A stretch of 11,373 nucleotides of DNA, taken from the NCBI GenBank assembly GCA_026770585.1, contig MU646743.1:302694-314066 (forward strand). Reading direction: 5' to 3'. Positions 1-4,987 of this stretch are shown in pieces (position 1 is the first letter of the stretch; each line of letters begins with the position of its first letter). The position numbers were made by a program, and so were the translations under genes. The notes beneath the pieces are model-generated. The model saw only the letters and a list, made by a program, of their open reading frames with translations, did not search any database and was not told the origin of the DNA. The stretch is from Baffinella frigidus (lineage: Eukaryota > Cryptophyceae > Cryptomonadales > Baffinellaceae).

Positions 1-134
1 ATTCCCAACACTTTTGGCGTGTTTCCCTGGTGAGAATCAACTTTACCCGTAGATGGTGTAGTAAAATGAAAATCCGACTCATGACCTGGCGCGGACCCTG
101 AACCCTAAACCCTAAACCCTACACCCTGAAGCAG
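1..134 (+). other. Intron tail upstream of exon 1, with a short telomere-like tract
   Basis: I see no coding segment here. Positions 98-130 are CCCTRAA/CCCTACA heptamers ending in a gcag acceptor at 131-134. The rest is unique and of moderate GC. The missing N-terminal thioesterase exons must lie further upstream. Confidence 0.6.
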
Positions 135-201
135 GCTGGTGGAGGAGGAGAAGCGACGGGGGGTGCCCTCCAAGCGCATCCTCCTCGCTGGATTTGCCCA
201 G
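135..201 (+). CDS. Exon 1: thioesterase nucleophile-elbow exon (GFAQ)
   Basis: Acceptor gcag at 131-134, donor gttcgc from 202. The 67 nt read in phase 1 to phase 0 and give 22 residues, including GVPSKRILLAGFAQ. This matches the family's strand-elbow stretch (GIPS.RI.LGGFSQ). The elbow Ser codon is gcc (Ala) at 196-198. The two glycines that normally follow are supplied by exon 2. No duplicate of this exon is visible, unlike almost every other exon here. Confidence 0.82.
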
Positions 202-1252
202 GTTCGCCCCAACTTAGTCCTAGTCCACGCCAGGTCGTAACTCGGAATTTCAGATACAAGTCTTATTTTTAATTTTGTACCCCGATCCGAAATTTTGTAT
301 TCGGACCGGACGTGGAGAGGACGAGGAGCTGCGAAATCGGTGGTGGTTACGTACCATTCAGTACCACGAAATGAAACGATGCGTTCTGAATTTCCCAGTA
401 ATCACGGCCTATTAGACGCCTGATTGATGGCCTATTGGACGCCTGATTGATTCTATTTCGCAAGACGTCCATCTAGATGATGTCTTTCACACAACCAGGC
501 GAGGTGGTGGCAATGCACGCAGCCCTATGTGCCAGGGTGGCGTGGTAGCCATGCACGCGGCCTGCGTGAGAGCGTCTCGGGGGCCTGGTGCTGCTCTCCT
601 CTTGGCCCCCCTCTCGTGGTCCTGAGGCGGGCCCGTTCTCCTGGCTGGGCCTTGCAACTAAACCCTAGAGCCTAAACCCTGTGAGCCAGGGTGGCGTGGT
701 CGCGAGGCCCGTGATCCAACCCTAAAATCCAAACCCTAAACCCTGTGTGCCAGGGTGGGGTGGTCGCGATGCACGCGGCACTCGCAGCAAGAGAGCGTCT
801 CAGGGGTCTGGCGCTCCTCTCGTCCTGGTCCCCCTCTGGTGGTCCTGAGGCGGGCCCGTGCTCTTTGCTGGGTCTCGCGGCTAAAATCTAACCCCTAACC
901 CCTATGTGCCAGGGTGGCGTTGTAGCAATGCACGCGGCACTGGCCGCCAGAGAGCGTCTCGGGGGTCTGCTGATTCCTGGACCTGAGGCGGGCCCGTGAT
1001 CCAACCCTAACATCTAAAGCCTAACCCCAACAGGGCGGGGTGGTGGCGATGCACGCGGCACTCGCAGCAAGAGAGCGTCTCGGGGGTCTGGCGCTCCTCT
1101 CGTCGTGGTCTCCGAAAGACACTCCCCCGAAGCCCTCCAAGGCCTCCTACAGGTTTGACCCTAATTCCAACCCTGTAGAGAGTGTGTGAGAGAGGGAGAG
1201 AGACGAGAGAGAGAGAGAGAGTGTGTGTTTGGGTGAGAGAGAGACGAGAGAG

Positions 1253-1311
<59 letters not shown>

Positions 1312-4308
1312 CGACTCGGGGGACTGGCGCTCCTCTCGTCCTGGTCTCCGAAAGACACCCCCCCGAAGCCATCCAAGGCCTCCTACAGGTTTGACCCTAA
1401 TTCCAACCCTGTAGAGAGTGTGTGAGAGAGGGAGAGAGACGAGAGAGAGAGAGCGTGTGTGTGTGTGTGGGTGAGAGAGAGACGAGGGAGAGAAAACGAG
1501 AGGCGAGAGAGAGAGAGAGAGAGGGAGAGAGGCGCGAGAGAGAGAGAGAGAGAGGGAGAGAGGCGCGAGAGAGAGAGAGAGAGAGGGGGAGAGAGGCGCG
1601 AGAGAGAGCGTGGCGAGTGCACGCAGCCCTGGCCGCGAGAGAGCTCTCTCGTGAGAGCGATCGAATGTTTGTGTGTGGGTGGGTGAGAGAGAGAGCGACT
1701 CGGGGGTCTGGCGCTCCTCTCGTCGTGGTCTCCGAAAGACACTCCTCCAAAGCCCTCCAAAGCCTCCTACAGGTCCGACCCTTAACATTAAACCCTCAAC
1801 CCTAAACACTCAACATGAAAACCTCCTGTAGGCGTCAACCCTAACCCCCACCCCACCCTTTAGAACTAGCCGTTCCCAGCACGTGCCCCCCCCTCTCCTG
1901 TAGGCCCTATCCCCGGCCAGCTGTCGAGCAGGCTGTCCTCTAGGGTGAGTAGAGACTACCCTGCGGCGCCAAAGACGGTTGGCGTAGGGTAGAGGTAGGT
2001 AGGTCGGTAGGGGGCTGTAGGGGTTTGGGGGTTTCGCGTCTAGGGGTTAGGCGGCTTTAGGGGATCCTTGCGATTTTCACCGTCGGTAGCAATGAGTGAC
2101 TGTTTGCGTGCACGGCACACGCAAGGCAGTCACCTCGGACAGTTGGCTTCGGCGTCCGCGTGACTGGTCACGCGGGCGCTTTGCGTGCACGCATCTGGTT
2201 TGCTCGCTGGCTGGCTGCGGGTGCTCATCTGCCTCACACCTCACAACCTGTCCCATAACCTCAAGTGGCATACCTCACAACCTGTTCAACGTGCCTGATA
2301 CCTCATAACCTGATGCAGGTTGCGGGCGCTCATCTGCCTCACACCTCGTAACCTGTTCATGTGTCTCATACATCACACCATGTTCCATATGCAGGCTGCG
2401 GGCGAGAGAGAGATAATCGCTATGTCCGTACCACACAGTGGGCTACGAGGGGTTTGTTGACCCTGGATTCCAGGGTGTAACGTGACCAAATGTGCACCAG
2501 AAAAGCCTTAAGTCAATTGCATCAAGGCAAGTTGACTTTTGATGGAAGGTCCGTAGTCCACCGTGTGGTTACCATTCGTCTCACACCTCATAACCTGTTA
2601 TATCGGCAGGTTACGGGCGCTGATCTGCCACGGAAGAGGGGACCCTCTGGTGCCGGTGAGACTCGCGAAGGAGGCGTTCCAGAGCCTCCTCTCCTGGGGC
2701 GTCCAGGCATGCGCCCCCTCTGTGCCCTGTACTACCACTCTGGAATAATTCGAGCCTTTCGTGGTGCAAAGCCTGCTCGCATCTGGCCTTGCCCCGCGGC
2801 ATGAAACCGGCTGTGTGTCGTATCCAAAGAGATTGAACGTCTGTGATGTGACCGATATAATGACCACGTTGGAGACATCTACAGAGGACGAGCATGCCAC
2901 AAGGGTTTAACCCTTCTGGTTTTCACGCCCCTTGGTACGGTCAAGAGCAATAAAATGTCCTTTTATTCTGTTGGCATGGATAGCCTCGTGTGGCTCTGTG
3001 CCCCGTACTACCACTCTGGAATAATTCGAGCGTTTCAAGAAAAGCCTGCTCGCATCTGGCGTCGCCCCGCGGCATGAAACCGGCTGTTAGGTCAAGAGTG
3101 GTTTCCCTGCCATACGAGAATGCTTGAGGGGCCTATTTAAACCGATGTGCTTTTAAAAGTGGGTATTTGTGTAGCAAGTTTTGTTGATTGGTCACGTGAC
3201 TCTGCGAAATTAGCACAGTCACGAGGTTGGAATACCCTATTCTGGTACACATATTTACAACCCCACATGTAAATAGGACCGTCCAGCATTCTCGAGTGGT
3301 GAGCCTCATCTTCTGGGGCGTCAAGGCACGCATTCTGGGGTGTGACGTGACCAAATTTACGCCAGAAAATCCTTCAAGTTAATTATCTCTGGGCAAGTTG
3401 TCTTTTGTTGAAAGGTCCGTAGTCCACCGTGTGGCTGGGGCGTCCTGGCACGCCTCCCGCCCCTCTGCCCCGTACTCTTGCTCCGTCTGGCTAACTCTGG
3501 GTTTGCCATATTTACAGAATACATTGGTTTTCTGGACACGCAATAGAGCGCTGCGCAGAGAAGTTGGCCACCGAAAAATGGGGAAATGGGGAAAATGGAG
3601 CCGTTTTGTCCACTTTTGAGAAATTCATGGTACTAAATTTCTCAAACGTTGACAAAATGGCTCCAATTTCTCGAATTTCCATTATTTCCCGCGGCCAACT
3701 TCTCTGCACAGCGCTCTAAGCATCATTCGTTTTTTGGGGACAGGCGGAGTTCCGGGAGTATGCTTTGACGGCCCACGACTTCTGCCCCCCGGAGCTGCCC
3801 GTGGCCTTTCTTACATGTTGGTTGTACGCTCGCGTCCAGGTGTGTACGTGAGTTGGTCACGTGGCTTACGGAATTCCGCACGCCACGTGACCACCTCTCG
3901 TACAAATCCTCCGCAAAAGGTTTTACGCAGCCACGTGTAGGTTTTAAAAAGAGGTGTTGACGCGCCTGGGGGTGCAGGCGGAGTTTCGGGAGTATGCGCT
4001 GATGGCCCACGACTTCTGCCCCCCGGTACACCCCACACCCCACACCCTACACCCCACACCCTACACCCCACATCCTAAACCCCAAACCCTGAACCCCACA
4101 CCCTACACCCTAAACCCCACATCCTAAACCCCAAACCCCACACCCCACACCCTACACCCTAAACCCCAAACCCCAAACCCGAAACCCTAAACCCTAAACC
4201 CTAAACCCCACACCCTAAACCCTAAACCCCAAACCCTAAACCCTAAACACTTAACCCGCAAGCAGGAGCTGACAGACGTGAAGCACTTCCTACTCTCGCA
4301 AGCCCCGC
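135..4308 (+). CDS. Acyl-protein thioesterase-like alpha/beta hydrolase, C-terminal part (exons 1-5), nucleophile Ser replaced by Ala
   Basis: Five exons joined in phase (135-201, 1034-1152, 2610-2706, 3978-4025, 4266-4308) give about 120 residues resembling the acyl-protein thioesterase / carboxylesterase-lysophospholipase family. That family hydrolyses thioester-linked fatty acids from proteins and lysophospholipids in the cytosol. Seen in order: PSKRILLAGFAQ-GG (strand and nucleophile elbow), the helix VVAMHAALAARERL, LLSSWSP, the acid motif ICHGRGDPLVPV, the histidine motif EYALMAHDFCPP, and the C-terminal helix ELTDVKHFLLSQAP. The Asp and His of the triad are present. The Ser of GFSQGG is Ala (codon gcc), so ordinary esterase activity is not expected unless this is a sequence error. 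The first 90-110 residues of the family lie upstream of the window. The protein may stop at 4332-4334 or splice onward into the PH exons. Family assignment is strong; activity is doubtful. Confidence 0.82.
202..498 (+). other. Intron 1, 5' part, with a 2 x 23-nt tandem repeat
   Basis: No exon recognised. Positions 406-428 and 429-451 are two near-identical 23-nt units beginning ggcctatt and ending gattgat. Positions 268-290 (ttttgtaccccgatcc) resemble the reverse strand of the dispersed repeat seen at 8368-8447. Sequence around 345-390 (gtaccattcagtaccacgaa) may be another decayed piece. Confidence 0.5.
499..1002 (+). pseudogene. Tandem degenerate copies 2a-2e of thioesterase exon 2
   Basis: Five copies, each preceded by its own cag, start at 499, 536, 690, 754 and 913. 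Copy 2a (499-527) lacks one G and is frameshifted. Copy 2b (536-635) has lost part of the helix. Copy 2c (690-704) is cut after VVA. Copies 2d (754-858) and 2e (913-1002) keep GGVVAMHAALAARERL in frame but have altered 3' ends, with a shared tail cctgaggcgggcccgtg in place of the SPKDTPPKP segment. None has the agg-ttt donor of the intact copy. Short CCCTAAA tracts separate the copies, so they arose as DNA-level duplications that include intron flanks. Confidence 0.8.
1034..1152 (+). CDS. Exon 2 (intact copy 2f): helix after the nucleophile elbow
   Basis: Acceptor cag at 1031-1033, donor gtttga from 1153. The 119 nt run phase 0 to phase 2. They encode GGVVAMHAALAARERLGG, then LALLSSWSPKDT and a Pro/Lys-rich stretch ending in Y plus two bases of an Arg codon. 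The leading GG completes the GFxQGG elbow. The phase-2 end joins exon 3 to give Y-R-L-R-A-L-I-C-H. It is the only copy with both a correct 5' end and a correct 3' end. Confidence 0.85.
1153..1312 (+). repeat. (GA)n microsatellite tract 1 in intron / exon-2 copy
   Basis: From about 1178 the sequence is almost pure GA with GTGT interruptions, ending in about 50 nt of uninterrupted GA before gcgcgcgactcggg. Long open frames on both strands here (RERERE, SLSLSL) are by-products of the dinucleotide repeat. The first 58 nt after the donor are repeated at 1389-1446. Confidence 0.9.
1313..1388 (+). pseudogene. 3' half copy 2g of exon 2
   Basis: Encodes RLGGLALLSSWSPKDT and the Pro/Lys tail to the same tac-ag|gtttga donor as the intact exon. 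The 5' half is replaced by (GA)n, so there is no matching acceptor. The interval from the intact donor (1153) to this donor (1389) is 236 nt and the sequences after both donors match. This indicates a tandem duplication of donor plus exon 3' half. Confidence 0.8.
1389..1608 (+). repeat. (GA)n / (GAGGCGC) microsatellite tract 2
   Basis: Purine-rich tract with three or more blocks of GAGAGAG separated by ggcgcgagag. It separates exon-2 copy 2g from copy 2h. No acceptor-like context is seen. Confidence 0.85.
1609..1772 (+). pseudogene. Exon 2 copy 2h, split by a GT/GA insertion
   Basis: Positions 1609-1650 match the 5' half (gtggcga-tgcacgcagccctggccgc) with a one-base frameshift. The 3' half resumes at about 1695 (cgactcgggggtctggcg) and runs to tac-ag at 1772, with donor gtccga. 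The two halves are separated by about 45 nt of GTGT/GAGA sequence inserted exactly at the exon's GAGAG stretch. Confidence 0.75.
1773..2200 (+). other. Intron 2 middle: degenerate telomere-like and G-rich tracts
   Basis: No exon recognised. Positions 1779-1860 are degenerate CCCTMAA heptamers. Positions 1983-2063 are the opposite (G-rich) orientation, with ggtaggtaggtcggtaggggg and ttaggcggctttagggg. Positions 2098-2196 form an imperfect inverted repeat with tgcgtgcac at both ends and agtcacctcgga against tccgcgtgact. Confidence 0.55.
2212..2410 (+). pseudogene. Truncated acceptor-plus-start copies of exon 3
   Basis: Three short copies of the exon-3 acceptor and first codons: 2212-2232 (ctgcgggtgctcatctgc), 2314-2338 (gcaggttgcgggcgctcatctgc) and 2393-2405 (gcaggctgcgggc). 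The first two run straight into ctcacacctcacaacctg, which is the intronic sequence that normally precedes the acceptor. This makes a tandem array of intron tail plus exon start. They encode at most LRALIC and have no catalytic motif. Confidence 0.7.
2465..2568 (+). repeat. Duplicated intron segment S, copy 1
   Basis: About 104 nt from ggattccagggtgtaacg to gtccaccgtgtgg. It recurs at 3331-3434 at what I estimate as 75-80% identity. Copy 1 lies directly upstream of intact exon 3; copy 2 is followed only by a remnant of the exon's 3' end. Confidence 0.75.
2610..2706 (+). CDS. Exon 3: catalytic Asp exon (HGRGDPLVP)
   Basis: Acceptor gcag at 2606-2609. The donor is gcatgc from 2707, a GC donor. 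The 97 nt run phase 2 to phase 0 and encode LRALICHGRGDPLVPVRLAK followed by EAFQSLLSWGVQ. The stretch ICHGxGDPLVP is the family acid motif, with the triad Asp in GDP. A conventional GT donor does not occur at the homologous boundary. The GC assignment rests on the phase-0 join to exon 4 (WGVQ-AEFREY), which reproduces the family alignment. Confidence 0.83.
2720..2814 (+). repeat. Duplicated intron segment T, copy 1
   Basis: Begins ctgtgccctgtactaccact and ends cgcggcatgaaaccggctgt. A close copy lies at 2996-3087. Both follow, or derive from, the sequence after the exon-3 donor. Confidence 0.8.
2815..2995 (+). other. Unique intron sequence between T copies
   Basis: No coding similarity or repeat recognised. 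Positions 2949-2970 contain aataaaatgtccttttatt, a small AT-rich inverted repeat. It includes AATAAA but sits inside the gene model. Confidence 0.45.
2996..3087 (+). repeat. Duplicated intron segment T, copy 2
   Basis: Matches 2720-2814 with a few substitutions and a small indel near gcgtttcaagaaaagcc against gcctttcgtggtgcaaagcc. Confidence 0.8.
3180..3232. repeat. Imperfect palindrome with CACGTG core
   Basis: The arms gtgactctgc and gcacagtcac flank gaaatta and are preceded by ttggtcac. It resembles the better palindrome at 3854-3893. Its meaning is unknown. Confidence 0.5.
3302..3332 (+). pseudogene. Remnant of exon 3 3' end
   Basis: The sequence agcctcatcttctggggcg then tcaag|gcacgc parallels the intact exon end agcctcctctcctggggcg then tccag|gcatgc, including the GC-type donor. 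It would encode SLIFWGVK. The catalytic part is absent. Confidence 0.65.
3331..3460 (+). pseudogene. Segment S copy 2 joined to an exon-3 stub
   Basis: Positions 3331-3434 duplicate 2465-2568. Positions 3436-3450 (ctggggcgtcctggca) then match only the last codons of exon 3 (WGV) and its GC donor. The remaining exon 3 sequence is missing, so this is a duplicate with an internal deletion. Positions 3458-3475 resemble the start of segment T. Confidence 0.65.
3544..3718. mobile_element. Foldback / MITE-like element with long terminal inverted repeats, TA-flanked
   Basis: The left end gagcgctgcgcagagaagtt and the right end aacttctctgcacagcgctc are inverted over about 25 nt, bounded by TA on both sides (3544-3545, 3717-3718). 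Inner sequence also pairs: ggagccgttttgtc against gacaaaatggctcc, and gagaaatt against aatttctc. The whole 175 nt could therefore fold into one hairpin. TA target sites and short non-coding size fit a mariner-type MITE by analogy. No transposase is present. Confidence 0.75.
3744..3800 (+). pseudogene. Exon 4 copy 4a
   Basis: Follows acceptor cag at 3741-3743 and encodes AEFREYALTAHDFCPP, like exon 4 but with Thr for Met. Instead of gtacac it continues gagctgcccgtg. The first six bases equal the start of exon 5 (gagctg), so it reads CPPELPVA. It has a valid acceptor and an open frame, so use as an alternative exon is possible, but the exon-5 helix does not continue. Confidence 0.7.
3854..3893. 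repeat. Near-perfect palindrome with two CACGTG cores
   Basis: The arms tggtcacgtggc and gccacgtgacca surround ttacggaattccgcac, itself palindromic around cggaattccg. It lies in the interval between the two exon-4 copies. CACGTG is a bHLH/bZIP-type binding core in plants and animals, but an intronic foldback remnant is equally likely. Confidence 0.65.
3978..4025 (+). CDS. Exon 4: catalytic His exon (MAHDFCPP)
   Basis: Acceptor gcag ends at 3977, donor gtacac from 4026. The 48 nt are phase 0 at both ends and encode AEFREYALMAHDFCPP. The family motif is EY.GM.H..CP, so the triad His is present. It joins exon 5 as CPP-ELTDVK, which is the expected continuation. Confidence 0.85.
4026..4265 (+). 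repeat. Intron 4 built of telomere-like heptamers
   Basis: The intron between donor gtacacc and acceptor gcaagcag is almost entirely CCCYAMA heptamers (CCCTAAA, CCCCACA, CCCTACA, CCCCAAA). It contains many CTAAAC branch-point-like pentamers and C-rich pyrimidine runs, so the repeat itself could supply splicing signals. Confidence 0.9.
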
Positions 4309-4334
4309 GTGAGCCCCCGCCCAAACCCTTTTGA
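4266..4334 (+). CDS. Exon 5: C-terminal helix of the thioesterase, with alternative stop
   Basis: Acceptor gcag ends at 4265. It encodes ELTDVKHFLLSQAP, the usual last helix of the family. Two endings are possible. Read through, the frame gives REPPPKPF and a TGA at 4332-4334. Alternatively the strong donor gtgagc at 4309 ends the exon at 4308 in phase 1, which fits the first PH exon (4936) and gives QAP-R-VERL. The TGA lies in sequence resembling a collapsed copy of the dispersed R repeat (gcccaaaccc joined to ttttgacctgcgt), which favours splicing, but transcripts are needed to decide. Confidence 0.8.
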   Translation, partial: ELTDVKHFLLSQAPREPPPKPF

Positions 4335-4354
4335 CCTGCGTATTTTTTGGTCTA

Positions 4355-4426
4355 CCCGAGCCGCGCGCCGGCGCGGCATGACGGGGGCGGCACGCGGACC
4401 CGAGATCGCCCACACCCGCCAACACG
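4355..4426 (+). repeat. GC-rich piece related to 8118-8175
   Basis: The pattern gcgcggcatgacgggggcgg, cacgcggacccgagatcgcc and cacccgccaacacg parallels gcgtgcggcttgacggtggt, ggcgcgcgggcccgagagcg and cccaaacctgccaacaag near 8118-8175. It is probably the 5' part of a longer R-repeat copy interrupted by the elements at 4427-4608 and 4624-4764. Confidence 0.55.
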
Positions 4427-4608
4427 CCCCGCGTGAGCCTTCTAGCTCTGTCCGAGCAAATTTGGGCGCCCCCGAAATTCGCCCCCCCCCGAAATTTCAC
4501 GTGTGAATTTCCTGGGGGGGGGGGCGAAATTCACATGTGAAATTTCGGGGCGGTGGTGAATTTCGGGCGCGCCCAACTTTACTCGGATAGATCTAGGCAC
4601 CCGAACTT
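4427..4608. mobile_element. 182-nt foldback element with 9-bp direct repeats
   Basis: The direct repeat gccaacacg occurs at 4418-4426 and 4609-4617. Between them the arms tccgagcaaatttgggcgc (left) and gcgcgcccaactttactcgga (right) are inverted. Pairing continues through cccgaaatt and gaaatttcacgtgtgaattt to a loop of poly-C / poly-G near 4512-4524. No coding capacity. Confidence 0.65.
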
Positions 4609-4870
4609 GCCAACACGTCGATTTCGTATGAAAATGGGTTTAAATTGAAACCAAGGGAATCAATGAAAATTACTACACGAATGCTTTAATGTTACTGGTA
4701 AAGATCATGCTGTATAGTAAATTTCATTACCGAGAAGTTTTAGATTAAAACCGTTTTCATATGAGATTGTAACGCGGGATCGTGGTACAGCGTCAAAACG
4801 CGCTGGTCCGAAACGGAACACTCTAAATACGTGCTGGCACGCAACGTTTTTAATTTTAACCTGCTTATTT
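4603..4870 (+). repeat. Dispersed repeat R, copy 1 (interrupted)
   Basis: Pieces cttgccaacacgtcgatt and, after the insert, gggatcgtggtacagcgtca then aaacgcgctggtccgaaacg, up to ttttaacctgc. These match copies at 6055-6143, 8155-8276 and, inverted, 8368-8447. It ends just before the sequence supplying the exon-6 acceptor. Confidence 0.65.
4624..4764. mobile_element. 141-nt AT-rich MITE-like insert with GATT target duplication
   Basis: The left end tcgtatgaaaatgggtttaa and right end ttaaaaccgttttcatatga are inverted repeats. GATT flanks both sides (4620-4623, 4765-4768). The uninterrupted R copy at 6055-6143 reads aagtcgattgtaattc, which shows the empty site with a single GATT. Non-coding. Confidence 0.78.
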
Positions 4871-4935
4871 TTATTCTACGTGTTTTTAACCTTCAACCTA
4901 GTTTTAACCTGCGTGTTTTTCACCTGCCTGAGCAG

Positions 4936-4987
4936 GCGTCGAGCGGCTGATCACCACCAAGAGCAACCCCGCCGCGCGCGAGGGCTG
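4936..4987 (+). CDS. Exon 6: start of the PH domain
   Basis: Acceptor gcag ends at 4935; donor gtacct from 4988. The 52 nt run phase 1 to phase 2 and encode VERLITTKSNPAAREG plus the first two bases of a Trp codon completed by exon 7. The phase-1 start matches a spliced exon 5 ending at 4308. The telomere-like tract begins right after the donor. Confidence 0.72.

Noticed and set aside
1007-1809. Long open frames on both strands (Ser-Leu-rich on minus, Arg-Glu-rich on plus)
   Set aside because: They are generated by (GA)n/(CT)n microsatellites, which are open in several frames at once. Only the embedded exon-2 copies have family similarity.
2598-2900. Minus-strand frame across exon 3
   Set aside because: It is an antisense shadow of the plus-strand exon, which carries the recognisable HGRGDPLVP motif and splice sites.
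2949-2956. AATAAA polyadenylation signal
   Set aside because: It lies between exons 3 and 4 of a phase-consistent model. A single AATAAA is expected by chance, and algae often use other signals.
3854-3893. Promoter with CACGTG boxes for a downstream gene
   Set aside because: It lies between two copies of a coding exon, and related imperfect palindromes occur nearby. No transcription start context is visible.
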